Assembly: GCA_043785105.1 (NCBI GenBank)
Contig: JAYVXO010000228.1
Location: 1-64,000 of the forward strand
Reading direction: 5' to 3'
Length of the DNA: 64,000 nucleotides
From: Fimbriiglobus sp043785105
Lineage (GTDB): Bacteria; Planctomycetota; Planctomycetia; Gemmatales; Gemmataceae
Positions 52,752 through 61,308 of this stretch are shown here, piece after piece (the first letter of the stretch is position 1; each line of letters opens with the position of its first letter). Both the position numbers and the translations under genes were made by a program. The notes under the pieces are model-generated. The model ran no database searches. It saw only the letters and a program-made list of their open reading frames with translations, and was not told the origin of the DNA.

Positions 52752-53404
52752 ATCGTGTGGACAGCAACTAGGGAGTTTTGGTAGGTGGCGGGCCTCTTTC
52801 TTCCACGGAGGGGGTCTGTTATGCCTGCGCGACACGAGATTTCTGACACCGACTGGGATCGTATCCAGGACCGGATGTGGACGTGCTGATTCTCGATTCG
52901 ACGGTGATTCGCGCCCACCCGAGCGCGGCGGGTGCCAAAAAAAGTGAACGGGTCGGGCGGTCAAGCGGACGAAGGACTGGGACGGAGCCGAGGGGGGGTG
53001 GCACGAAGATTCATGGGAGTTTCAACGGCATCGGCCAGTCCGTCGCGTTGCGGCTAACGCCCGGTCAGGCGGAGGCGTTGCTGGCGAACCACCAACCCGA
53101 AGTCGTGATTGTGGACAAAGGGTACGATAGCAACAAGTTGGTCGAGGAGATCGCAGTACGGGATGCGGAAGCCGTGATCCCGCCCAAGTGGAATCGGGTC
53201 GGGCCGCGCGAGTATGACCGCCACACTGACAAGGAGCGGAATGTCTGTGAGCGATTTTGATCGCGGGTGAATCAATAACGTCGGATTGCGACCCGGTACG
53301 AGAAGAAGGCCAAGAACTTCCTGGCGATCGTTCACTTGGTCACGATCATGTTCCTGTTGAAATGACACACGGGACGCAGACTACCCACTTGCTGTCCACA
53401 CGAC
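52752..53404 (+). mobile_element. Decayed IS5-family element with CTAG target duplication
   Basis: Terminal inverted repeats ATCGTGTGGACAGCAACT (52752-52769) and ACTTGCTGTCCACACGAC (ends 53404) differ at two or three positions. Flanking CTAG (52748-52751 and 53405-53408) is the target duplication. It has 653 bp with an internal deletion relative to an intact element. The left CTAG includes the TAG stop of the DUF1559 gene. Confidence 0.88.
52821..53365 (+). pseudogene. IS5-type transposase remnant
   Basis: It starts MPARHEISDTDWDRIQ, then a deletion joins it to a frame carrying DVLILDSTVIRAHPSAAG (first Asp), the VIVDKGYDSNKLVEEI segment (second Asp), and DRHTDKERNVCERF (third acidic Glu), then TGA and TAA stops. 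The final RRIATRYEKKAKNFLAIVHLVTIMFLLK is the typical C-terminus. DDE order is visible, but several stops and the deletion make it inactive. It belongs to the element at 52752-53404. Confidence 0.88.
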
Positions 53405-53516
53405 CTAGGCAACTGGGACACTAATATTGCGAAATTGGCCGCGATTTTAGTCTGTCCTCTACTGCTTAGTAACTCCCGATTTTTCAAAGTGGCGACTCCG
53501 AAAGCAAACCACACGG

Positions 53517-53596
53517 CAATTAGCTTGAACTTCTTCAGTAATTAGGCTAAGCTAATCGTCGATGTTAACCTAGACTATGCTCTCTCGGAGGCTTCC
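53517..53596 (+). promoter_or_regulatory. Conserved leader, copy 2
   Basis: Near-identical to 51666-51745 with ATG at the same distance (offset 1851 bp). The motif is ATTAGGCTAAGCTAAT here. GGAGG precedes ATG 53597. Probable shared regulatory sequence for the duplicated DUF1559 genes. Confidence 0.6.
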
Positions 53597-54685
53597 ATGC
53601 GACGGGTCAGAATTCCAGCACTTCAGCACCAACGTTCAGGCTTTACGCTGATTGAGCTACTTGTCGTCATCGCCATCATTGCGGTCTTGGTCGGGTTGCT
53701 CCTTCCGGCTGTTCAGAAGGTTCGTGAAGCGGCGAGCCGGGCTAAATGTACGAACAACCTGAAGCAGCTTGGACTCGCGCTTCACAATTACGAAAGCTCC
53801 AACGGCAGGTACCCGCCCTCGTGCGTCACCAACCCGTATGCCAACGGCACTGCCTACGGGGTCAGTTACGGTGATGACATTCGGGTTGGCCCGAGCGGGT
53901 TTGCGTGGGGCACGTTGATTCTGCCCTACTTGGAACAAGACAATTTGTTCCGACAGTTCAACATGAACCTGCCCTGTTGGGCACCCGAAAACACGGCAGC
54001 GGCGAAGATAAAAGTGGCGATGTTTATCTGCCCGTCGGCGACGGGCGGCAGTGACGGGTTTGAAGTCCAGAAGGAGGGGTCCGACCGGCGGCACGGGGTT
54101 CCGATTGTGCTTTCCACGGGAAGCCGGGTCGTCTTCGGCCACAGCCATTACGTCACCAACGCCGGCATCCACCAGCCGTGGGGGCGGGAACCGGCGTACT
54201 GCTACGATTTCGACGTGCCGGAGCCGATCCCGGCCAACAGTAACATCCCCGTCACGATCGACGGGCCGTTCTACCCGAACTCCAAAACGACGGTCGCCGG
54301 TGTGACCGATGGCCTCTCGAACACCGTCTTCCTCGGCGAACATAGTTCGTTCTTGAGCAACAAGACGTGGGTCGGCGTCGTCCCCGGCGCAGTGACACCA
54401 CCACGCCTCGATCTACGCCCCTGGCCAAGCGAGAACAACGCGGCCACCTGCCTGGTCGGGGCGCACAGCGGGCCGGATACCCATGACCACCCGCAAGTCA
54501 TCATCCACGCCCCGAACAACCCGTTCGGCCACACCGACGAGATGTGGGGCGAACACGGTGCGCCGGGGTGCAACGTGCTCCTCGGCGACGGCTCCGTGCG
54601 GTTCATCAACGCCTTCATCAACCCCAACACGTGGGTGGCACTTTCCACTCGGAACAAAGGGGAGGTGGTCAATGGCGACTACTAA
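53597..54685 (+). CDS. DUF1559 pseudopilin-like protein
   Basis: 362 residues. N-terminus RSGFTLIELLVVIAIIAVLVG, PAVQKVREAASRAKCTNNLKQLGLALHNYES. The body has a large insertion relative to the 308-residue copy (GFAWGTLILPYLEQDNLFRQFNMNLPCWAPENTAAAK, FICPSATGGSDGF). The ending VTDGLSNTVFLGEHSS ... VGAHSGPDTHDH ... NVLLGDGSVRFINAFINPNTWVALSTRNKGEVVNGDY is normal. It is a tandem paralogue of the frameshifted copy at 51.7 kb. The stop overlaps the following gene start. Confidence 0.93.
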   Translation: MRRVRIPALQHQRSGFTLIELLVVIAIIAVLVGLLLPAVQKVREAASRAKCTNNLKQLGLALHNYESSNGRYPPSCVTNPYANGTAYGVSYGDDIRVGPSGFAWGTLILPYLEQDNLFRQFNMNLPCWAPENTAAAKIKVAMFICPSATGGSDGFEVQKEGSDRRHGVPIVLSTGSRVVFGHSHYVTNAGIHQPWGREPAYCYDFDVPEPIPANSNIPVTIDGPFYPNSKTTVAGVTDGLSNTVFLGEHSSFLSNKTWVGVVPGAVTPPRLDLRPWPSENNAATCLVGAHSGPDTHDHPQVIIHAPNNPFGHTDEMWGEHGAPGCNVLLGDGSVRFINAFINPNTWVALSTRNKGEVVNGDY

Positions 54686-55091
54686 GTCAGTGGCGACTTG
54701 GAACCGCCAGCAGGTGGCATGGATCGCGCTCGGGGTACTGGCCGTCGGGTTCGTCGTAGCGGTACTTCTGAACCTCCGCACCCCGCCCCAGATGGGACCG
54801 GACGATGAGGTGTTCAACACCGTCGATGCGTTGTTCACGGCAGTCACCGCCCGTGACGTAACGCAACTGGCCGCGTGCCAGACACGACTGGTGACGTACC
54901 GGGAAGCTGGCAAACTCCCGAAGCCATCGGCGGAGTACCTCGATGACGTAATCGCCAAGGCCCACAACGGCAGTTGGGAAACCGCAGCAAAATGGCTCTA
55001 CGACTTCATGCTCGCGCAACGCCGTGATGGCTACGACGGCACCCACCATCACGAGAAGAAACCCAAGTCGCCAAAGGGCCAAAAGAAGTAG
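54672..55091 (+). CDS. Small membrane-anchored partner of DUF1559
   Basis: 139 residues. One N-terminal membrane helix (QQVAWIALGVLAVGFVVAVLL), then a soluble part (DDEVFNTVDALFTAVTARDVTQLAACQTRLVTYREAGKLP) with a Lys-rich C-terminus (HHHEKKPKSPKGQKK). It overlaps the DUF1559 gene by 14 nt (translational coupling). It has no named domain that I recognise. The context suggests a secretion or anchoring role for the DUF1559 product. Confidence 0.75.
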   Translation: MATTKSVATWNRQQVAWIALGVLAVGFVVAVLLNLRTPPQMGPDDEVFNTVDALFTAVTARDVTQLAACQTRLVTYREAGKLPKPSAEYLDDVIAKAHNGSWETAAKWLYDFMLAQRRDGYDGTHHHEKKPKSPKGQKK

Positions 55092-55105
55092 CGGCTCGCT
55101 GGCAT

Positions 55106-55480
55106 CCCTTCAGGATGCTTCAACCTGCTGGCTTTTTTATCCCGAAGGGATTTCAGCCATTAGCCTGGGGTCGCGTCTGCGACCCCAGGATCGCGTCCCC
55201 ACATTTCCCCGACCCCGGTAGGGGTCGCAGCGTTGTATCGCAGGCGCAGAGACTTCAATCGAGGTATTTCGGACGTACACGATCCAGCAATACCGATGAA
55301 GTCACCATCCAGTAGTGTCGGTATCAGCGATCTGACAAATGCCGTCATCGTTCGATAGTTTTTTCTTGACAGCGACGGTGGGGTGTGAGTAACTTGGAAG
55401 AGATAAGTGAATTCTCACTCATCTTCTCCATTCGCTTCTCATCAGCGAAACGGGTAGTTCTCATTTCGAGGAGGTTAGTC
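55106..55480 (+). promoter_or_regulatory. Duplicated leader region before DUF1559 (copy A)
   Basis: A 389-bp gap. It begins with the GAAGGGATTTCAGCCATTAGCCTGGGG-type repeat and then holds TTGACA (55366-55371), AAGTGAATTCTCACT (near 55400) and GAGGAGG before ATG 55481. The same order, at a constant offset of 2046 bp, recurs at 57150-57526. TTGACA is a plausible -35 element; a good -10 is not obvious. Confidence 0.6.
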
Positions 55481-56428
55481 ATGCGTTCCTCTCCCAGGTT
55501 CCGGGCTAGGTCCGGGTTCACGTTGATTGAGTTGTTGGTGGTGATCGCGATCATCGCCATTCTCATCGGCCTGTTGTTGCCGGCCGTGCAGAAGGTGCGC
55601 GAAGCAGCCGCCCGCGCTCAGTGTTCCAACAACCTCAAGCAGATGGCTCTCGGGGTCCACAACCACCACGACGCCGTTGGAAAGTTCCCCGTCGGCGGCG
55701 TGACGGACGGCCCGTGCTGTGGCACGCAAAGCGGCACCAACTGGGCCATCGAGATCTTGCCGTACATCGAACAGCAAAACCTGTTCAAGCTTTACAACCA
55801 GACGTTGCAGAACGAGAACACGGCCCAGACCGTTTTTCGGCAGTTCATTGTCAAGACTTACAATTGCCCTTCCGACATCAACGCGGGCAAACTAGTGCAA
55901 CCCGCCAGTGGTCCCGGATCCGGTGGTCAGTGGATGACATCCTCGTACCGGGCGATGTCTGGGCGCGGGTACGGGCCGACGGGTCAGAGCTGGTGGTTTG
56001 ACGATCCCGAAAGCGGTCGGAACTTACCACGGGAGCAACGCGGCATGATTCACGGCACGTCAAGGCTCTACGGGCTAACCGCCGAGACCTTCGCTTCCGT
56101 GACCGACGGCACCTCGAACACCGTGATGCTTTCCGAATACGCCACCCGGACGACGCCCACCCGCACCTCGTTCTGGGCGTACACCTACACGTCGTACAAC
56201 CAATCGTCGGCCGTGCCGCAAACCCGAACACTCTTGGCCGACTACGACCGGTGCGTCGCCCAAGGCGACAGCAACCCGTGCAAACGCGGGTGGGGGTCGT
56301 TCCACACCGGCGGGATGAACGCGGCAATGGGCGACGGATCGGTTCGGTTCATCCGCCAGAGTATCGACATCAATCTGTGGGTCGGTGTCGCCACCATCGC
56401 GGGTGGTGAAGTCGCCCAATTGGACTAA
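55481..56428 (+). CDS. DUF1559 pseudopilin-like protein
   Basis: 315 residues from ATG 55481 with GAGGAGG 10 nt upstream. RSGFTLIELLVVIAIIAI, PAVQKVREAAARAQCSNNLKQMALGVHNHHDAVGKFP, then NWAIEILPYIEQQNLF, TYNCPSDINAG, VTDGTSNTVMLSEYA and GSFHTGGMNAAMGDGSVRFIRQSI. It shares its leader with the copy at 57527. A transthyretin-like lipoprotein gene follows 17 bp later. Confidence 0.94.
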   Translation: MRSSPRFRARSGFTLIELLVVIAIIAILIGLLLPAVQKVREAAARAQCSNNLKQMALGVHNHHDAVGKFPVGGVTDGPCCGTQSGTNWAIEILPYIEQQNLFKLYNQTLQNENTAQTVFRQFIVKTYNCPSDINAGKLVQPASGPGSGGQWMTSSYRAMSGRGYGPTGQSWWFDDPESGRNLPREQRGMIHGTSRLYGLTAETFASVTDGTSNTVMLSEYATRTTPTRTSFWAYTYTSYNQSSAVPQTRTLLADYDRCVAQGDSNPCKRGWGSFHTGGMNAAMGDGSVRFIRQSIDINLWVGVATIAGGEVAQLD

Positions 56429-56445
56429 CCCACCGGAGACACTTC

Positions 56446-56907
56446 ATGCGAAAGTTCATGGCGTTCGCGGTCTTGGTGCCGTCACTTTTCGGCGTCATCG
56501 GTTGTGGCGAATCGAAGTACACCTTCGCGCCGGTCACGGGCAAAGTCACACTGAACGGGAAACCGCTGGAAGGAGCTTCGGTCGAGTTTCAGCCGCTCCC
56601 ACCATCAGCCGGCGTTGATCCGGGGACCGGGTCGATGGCGGTCACGGACAAGGAGGGGCGGTTCACTCTGAAATCCCAACTCGACCCGAACACGAAGGGA
56701 GCCGTCGTCGGCAAACACCAGATTCGCATCTACCTTTACACCGCCCACACGCCGGGCGAAGACCGGGACGCCGACGCCGGTGGCGATAAAAAGAAGGCAC
56801 CGACCGGGCCGACGATCCCGACCCGGTACAACAGCAGCAGCACGTTGCAATTGGACGTACCAGCCGGGGGGCTAGCCGATCACCAGTTTCAACTGACCTC
56901 ACCCTGA
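56446..56907 (+). CDS. Transthyretin-like lipoprotein partner
   Basis: 153 residues with lipobox FGVIGC. Carboxypeptidase-regulatory-like pattern: APVTGKVTLNGKPLEGASVEFQPLPPSAGV ... MAVTDKEGRFTLKSQL, and a low-complexity acidic loop (GEDRDADAGGDKKKAPTG). It is 17 bp after DUF1559, the usual two-gene arrangement, probably one operon. Function inferred: envelope-bound partner of the DUF1559 product. Confidence 0.85.
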   Translation: MRKFMAFAVLVPSLFGVIGCGESKYTFAPVTGKVTLNGKPLEGASVEFQPLPPSAGVDPGTGSMAVTDKEGRFTLKSQLDPNTKGAVVGKHQIRIYLYTAHTPGEDRDADAGGDKKKAPTGPTIPTRYNSSSTLQLDVPAGGLADHQFQLTSP

Positions 56908-56923
56908 TGGGTGCGGAACAAAC

Positions 56924-56970
56924 AAACGCACGAAGTCTGCGGGCGTAATACCCGCAGACTTCGTGCGTTT
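56924..56970 (+). terminator. Strong hairpin terminator
   Basis: 20-bp perfect stem AAACGCACGAAGTCTGCGGG (56924-56943) / its complement (56951-56970) with a 7-nt loop, ending in GTTT, 16 nt after the stop. Confidence 0.88.
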
Positions 56971-57149
56971 AAGGCAGTTGGGAAAACGATGTGCAATATT
57001 GCCCGACAGCACCACGACAAGAAACCCAAGTCGCCAACGAGATCTAAAAAATACGAACCTGGGGTGTCGCTCCACTCAACCCCCAGCGAATCTCTGGCGC
57101 CCCGTCGGATACGAACCTGGGTATCGCTCCGCTCAACCCCCAGCGAATC

Positions 57150-57526
57150 GCTGGCATCCCTCCGGGATGCTTCGGCTTGTTCTTTATCCCGAAGGGATTG
57201 AAGCCATTAGCCTGGGGTCGCGTTTCGCGCACCCCAGGAAGCACCCAGTCTCGACGACCCCGGTAGGGGTCGCAGCGTCGTCATCGCTAGCGCAGCGACC
57301 TCAATCGAGGTAATTCGGACGTACACGATCCAGCAACACCGATCAAGTTACCATCCAGTAGTGTCGGTATTAGCGATCTGACAAATGCCGTCATCGTTCG
57401 ATAGTTTTTTCTTGACAGCTGTAGTAGAATGTGAGTTACTTGGAAGAGGTGAGTGAATTCTCACTCAACTTCTCTAATCGCTTCTCATCAGCGAAACGGG
57501 TTGTTCTCATTTCGAGGAGGTTAGTT
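57150..57526 (+). promoter_or_regulatory. Duplicated leader region before DUF1559 (copy B)
   Basis: Copy of 55106-55480 at +2046 bp. It contains the AAGGGATTGAAGCCATTAGC repeat, CCCCGGTAGGGGTCGCAG, TTGACA (57412-57417), GAGTGAATTCTCACTC (near 57449; AGTGA/TCACT inverted repeat) and GAGGAGG. The remaining part of the 619-bp gap (56971-57149) is non-coding repeat sequence, including a duplicated CAACCCCCAGCGAATC phrase. Confidence 0.65.
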
Positions 57527-58529
57527 ATGCGTTCCACTCCCAGGTTCCGGGCTAGGTTCGGGTTTACGTTGATTGAGTTGTTGGTGGTGATTGCGATCAT
57601 CGCCATCCTCATCGGCTTGTTGTTGCCCGCCGTGCAGAAGGTGCGGGAAGCGGCGGCGCGAATCCGCTGCGCCAATCACCTCAAACAGTTGGGGCTGGCG
57701 ATGCACAGCTTCCACGACGCGAACGGGCAATTCCCGTCGTCCGGTTGGGGGGTCGGCTGGGCGCCGCACCCGGACCGCGGCACCGGCGATCGGCAGCCCG
57801 GTTCGTGGCTGTACGCGATTTTGCCGATGATCGAACAGGGACCGCTGTTCAACCTCGGGGCGGGGACGACGGGCACCGCGCTGGAAGCGGCCAACGTGCG
57901 GCGGCTCGAAACGCCGCTGACACTCTTGCATTGCCCCAGCCGCCGGGAAGCCAAGACCTACCCGATTGGCAATTCACTGGGTTTCGTGGTCAAGCCCGTC
58001 CTGTGCGGGGTGCTGACCTAAGGGCGCCCGGCTGGATTACGCGATCAACGGCGGCGAAAACTTCCTCCGGTTTTATGCCCCGACCAGCATCGCCCAGGTC
58101 GAGAGCAACGCCTATTCGTTCCCCGACCTCGGCCCGGTCACCGGGATATCGCACGTCCGGAGCAAGTTCCGCATCGCGGACATCACCGACGGCACTGGCA
58201 GCACCTACCTCTTGGGGGAAAAGTATGTCAGCCGGTCGTCAGCCGCGTCCGGCACCGAGTACGGCGACGACGAAGGCCCCTACGTGTCGGACGAACGTGA
58301 CATCATCCGCTGGGCGTCGTGGAACGGCAACTATGCTGCGCCCAAGCGGGACGAGGCCGGGCCGGACTCCAACCTCGACACGTTCCGGTACGGCAGCGCT
58401 CACCCGTCCGGGTTCGGCGTCGCGCTGTGCGACGGGTCGGTTCGTTGGATCACCTATTCCATCACGGAAGAAACCCACCGCCGCCTGATCAATCGCCGGG
58501 ACGGACAAGTGGTGACCCTTCCGGACTGA
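57527..58529 (+). pseudogene. DUF1559 protein with a +1 frameshift at a stop codon (second case)
   Basis: ATG 57527 (MRSTPRFRARFGFTLIELLVV). The frame runs through PAVQKVREAAARIRCANHLKQLGLAMHSFHD and LLHCPSRREAKTYPIG, ending at TAA 58019-58021 (ACC TAA G). The +1 frame continues KGARLDYAINGGENFLRF ... FRIADITDGTGSTYLLGEKYV ... HPSGFGVALCDGSVRWI to the stop at 58529, the family ending. One extra base (or slippage of one) restores it. This is a second DUF1559 copy with a +1 shift. A sequencing or assembly error remains possible. Confidence 0.82.
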
Positions 58530-58577
58530 AGTCAAATAGCAACGGGGCACCCGCGAATCACGTCTGATCTGAATTAT

Positions 58578-58871
58578 TCAGTACCGCCACCACGCTATTG
58601 CCCCGTCAATGTGCAGCAGAAACTCGTCGATGACCTCGCCACCGTTAACTGGCTCCAGACGGAGACCGGGTGCGGCGATCTCATCCCATGCGATCTCCCA
58701 CTCGTCCATGCGATCGGCATCAAGTATCGCTCGTTCCCGATCAAACAGTGGGCGAACCGACTCAAATGCAGCGGTCGGCTCAAACGTGCCGTGGTGCCAC
58801 GGCATATCCCCATCGACTCGTGACAGCGTTCCAAGCAACTGGTCACCCCTGTAAACGCGGTAGTCTGGCAC
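58578..58871 (-). CDS. Hypothetical protein
   Basis: 97 residues, soluble, acidic: MPDYRVYRGDQLLGTLSRVDGDMPWHHGTFEPTAAFESVRPLFDRERAILDADRMDEWEIAWDEIAAPGLRLEP. It appears to be a small planctomycete protein with a W-rich middle and no recognised domain. ATG 58871 starts it without an obvious RBS. No partner gene is evident. It is convergent with the DUF1559 pseudogene. Confidence 0.65.
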   Translation of the reverse strand: MPDYRVYRGDQLLGTLSRVDGDMPWHHGTFEPTAAFESVRPLFDRERAILDADRMDEWEIAWDEIAAPGLRLEPVNGGEVIDEFLLHIDGAIAWWRY

Positions 58872-58936
58872 GTGTGAACCTCCAAATCTTATTCTTGGCT
58901 ACATTAAACGCCGTGACAGGGATGGTTCGCCGTCGC

Positions 58937-59896
58937 CTACTTCGAGTAGGCTTTGTTCACGTCGTCTTCGGTGAGTGTGATGTTGCACTCGGGGCCTTCG
59001 TCGTGCAGGATTTTGTCGGCGAGGAAGCGGTTGAGTGGGTAGAGAATACTGAAGTGGCTGGCCCGACGGACGGGCAGGAATTGGACCTTGGCGTTGGTCG
59101 AGGATTTCGCCATCGCCTTGAGGGAATCAATGTTTCCCTCGACCGCGCCTTCCAAAACAAAGGTCGGACTCTTGACGGTCGCAAGCCACTTGCCCGGTGA
59201 GCGGAGCGTGATTTCCTTCGGGTTGGTCGTGTCGAACGGGTTGAACTCGGCGGGGTAACCGGACACGTCATGCACGGGGCCGAACGAGAAGACCGCCCGG
59301 AACCGATCGGAACACTCCGCCACAAGTAGAACGAGCGTGCCGCCGGTGCTATGGCCGCCCAAGTAGATGCGCTTCGGATCAACGTACTCTTGCTTGCTCA
59401 GGTACTCCGCGGCGGCCAGCACGTCATCGACTTCGCCGAGAAAACTTTCCCTACGACCGGGGTTGTCATTGCCCCCGCGCAGGGACGGCCGCATCATCAC
59501 GATTCCGGCTTTGCGGTAGGCGGCGGCGGACTGTTCGTTACTCGGATTCATCGCGGCCCAAGAACTCTCGCCGATCGAGTAGTAATCGCCGCCCGTGATC
59601 CAAATGATCGCGGGGTGCTTCTTGCCGTCCTTCGGGTCCGGCGTGAGGTACGCGGCCAGCTTGCCGACCGGCGATTCGTACCGGACCGTGCGAAACAACC
59701 GAGCCGGCGGCTCGGGGACTTCCTCTTTGACGTGCGACGGCCCCGTTAACTTGGTCTGAAACCCCTGTCGCGCTTCGACCAAAGTCCGCGTCGTCTCGAC
59801 ACGCACGCTGTCGGGATCTATGGACGACGATTGCGGACCCAGTCCGCACCCGGTTATCAGGAAAATGACCAACGGGGCATATGGATAAGGTTTCAT
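58937..59896 (-). CDS. Alpha/beta-hydrolase lipoprotein
   Basis: 319 residues with a lipoprotein signal (PLVIFLITGCG). Serine hydrolase motif GGHSTGGTLVLL (nucleophile Ser about residue 195), an HDVSGYPAEF stretch, and the C-terminal DxxH region (VRRASHFSILYPLNRFLADKIL). IIWITGGDYYSIGESSWA supplies the oxyanion loop. Prolyl oligopeptidase/dienelactone hydrolase type; the substrate is unknown. It is anchored in the membrane and faces the periplasm. Confidence 0.85.
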   Translation of the reverse strand: MKPYPYAPLVIFLITGCGLGPQSSSIDPDSVRVETTRTLVEARQGFQTKLTGPSHVKEEVPEPPARLFRTVRYESPVGKLAAYLTPDPKDGKKHPAIIWITGGDYYSIGESSWAAMNPSNEQSAAAYRKAGIVMMRPSLRGGNDNPGRRESFLGEVDDVLAAAEYLSKQEYVDPKRIYLGGHSTGGTLVLLVAECSDRFRAVFSFGPVHDVSGYPAEFNPFDTTNPKEITLRSPGKWLATVKSPTFVLEGAVEGNIDSLKAMAKSSTNAKVQFLPVRRASHFSILYPLNRFLADKILHDEGPECNITLTEDDVNKAYSK

Positions 59897-60000
59897 CGCG
59901 GGATCTCAAGTTGTGTCCGACCAATAGCGGCACGAAAGGCTAGCTGCGCGAAGTGCGGTTGTCAAAAGCGAGTGCGATGAAGTGGCGACCGAATTTGGCA

Positions 60001-60147
60001 TTCCCGGCGAACCGGCGACGTCAGTCGCCTGGGTAAAACCTGCCTCGTGTTTGTGACAAACCACCCGACACAAGTTGCCGGGGTAAAAACTGAACTCCTG
60101 TTTGTGGTAGCCCACCCAGGCGACTGACGTCGCCGGTTCGCCGGGAA
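60001..60147. repeat. 34-bp perfect inverted repeat with internal direct repeats
   Basis: Left arm 60001-60034 (TTCCCGGCGAACCGGCGACG...) and right arm 60114-60147 are exact complements. Between them are two degenerate GGTAAAA...CCTG(T)TTGTG units. The 567-bp gap 59897-60463 contains this and nothing else; the short frames across it are repeat-derived. Confidence 0.8.
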
Positions 60148-60463
60148 CGTGTTGTAACATAGCCGCACTCTGTTTTCGCCCGTTCCAGAAATGCTTGATC
60201 GACTACCCCGAGTGCAGACCACGCCGGGGTGAAGCCGAGAATCGTTCCAATATCAACCGGGTCTGGCAAGGCTTTCTCTACACTTTTCAACGGCACTCGT
60301 ATTACAAGTCGCCCGGAACCTCGCCGCCGTTGCGGCTGCCGTAGCCTCGCCACGTCGCCTGTGCCACGGACTTGGTGACCGACCGCACGGATTCACATTC
60401 GTGAAACGCACGAGCGAAGTCAAGCGCGAAGTTGCCGAACAACCTGAACACCATGCCCTACAG

Positions 60464-60919
60464 CTAGCAACAACCCGACCCTGGACTACACGCCTCCCCG
60501 ACCGGTACCACCCCGCACTTCTCGCGGGCCAGGCAATCGGTGTGTTTGGTCCCCAAGTGAAACAGCACGCCCGCCGGCGTGACCTCGGCCATTGCCACCG
60601 GGTATTGCGACACCGTGGCCCCTTCGTATTCCATCTCAACTGGCAGTTCGTCCGACTTCAAAAGAGGAGCCGCCATCCGCAAAATTGCAGCCAACTTGGT
60701 CGTCGTGATCCGGTGATCCACATCGTCGGCGACCCACACTTGGAGAACGCAAGTCACGGACGACCGCGTCGTCCCGCCACAGTCGATGAAGTCCTTCTGC
60801 ACCCGCCCCACCTCCGTGATGTGGAAGTGAGCCGGAACGAACTCGCCCCCCGGCAACATCAAGTGAACCCCCGCATCCGGGCCATCCGATAAGACAGTTC
60901 GCAGTTCGCCAATGTTCAT
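60464..60919 (-). CDS. DUF6428-like protein with Cys-rich tail
   Basis: 151 residues from ATG 60919 (MNIGELRTVLSDGPDAGVHLMLPGGEFVPAHFHITEVGRVQKDFIDCGGT). This matches the DUF6428 family pattern, as I recall it. The middle TTTKLAAILRMAAPLLKSDELPVEMEYEGATVSQYP is also typical. The tail (HTDCLAREKCGVVPVGEACSPGSGCC) has five cysteines that could bind metal. The function is unknown; family members sit near metalloid-related regulators in other genomes. Confidence 0.75.
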   Translation of the reverse strand: MNIGELRTVLSDGPDAGVHLMLPGGEFVPAHFHITEVGRVQKDFIDCGGTTRSSVTCVLQVWVADDVDHRITTTKLAAILRMAAPLLKSDELPVEMEYEGATVSQYPVAMAEVTPAGVLFHLGTKHTDCLAREKCGVVPVGEACSPGSGCC

Positions 60920-60984
60920 CCGGGTTACCTCGGTACAAAGTTCAGGTTGGCCACAACAGTCTGCGTGAACATAATACACCAGCA

Positions 60985-61206
60985 TCACCAACTCCGGATT
61001 CGCTCCAGTACCTGCTCCCAAGTCCGCACGTTAGTCGGGTCAGCCTCGTGGGCTGCCAGACGTTCATCGAGTTCAGCGATAAGGTCATCCGACGCTTCCG
61101 GCTGCCAACCACCATCGACCACCTGATCCCACAGCCGACAAGCAAACGCCAACCGTTCCTCCACCGGCCACGTCTGCACAACATCCCAGGTCATCGTAGG
61201 GTCCAT
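60985..61206 (-). CDS. Orphan addiction-module antitoxin
   Basis: 73 residues from ATG 61206 (MDPTMTWDVVQTWPVEERLAFACRLWDQVVDGGWQPE), with GGAGG upstream. Resembles the TIGR02574 antitoxin family (WPVEERLAFxxxLWDxV). No toxin gene is adjacent; the next gene downstream is DUF6428-like and the next upstream is another small antitoxin-like gene. It may act in trans or be a remnant. Confidence 0.7.
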   Translation of the reverse strand: MDPTMTWDVVQTWPVEERLAFACRLWDQVVDGGWQPEASDDLIAELDERLAAHEADPTNVRTWEQVLERIRSW

Positions 61207-61308
61207 GACCGTTCCTCCGATACGTTTGCGAATAGGCGTCAACATTCTATTCGACATAACCTTTGTTCGTAAGCAATTCATGTCCAGTATCGAGGACAAG
61301 CATGATGT

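Noticed and set aside
53237..53275. Selenocysteine or recoding at TGA/TAA in the transposase remnant
   Set aside because: Several stops and a deletion occur together, so this is plain decay.
60021..60353. Short minus-strand ORF of 110 codons in the 60-kb gap
   Set aside because: Most of it is translated from the 34-bp inverted repeat, and no conserved domain was recognised.
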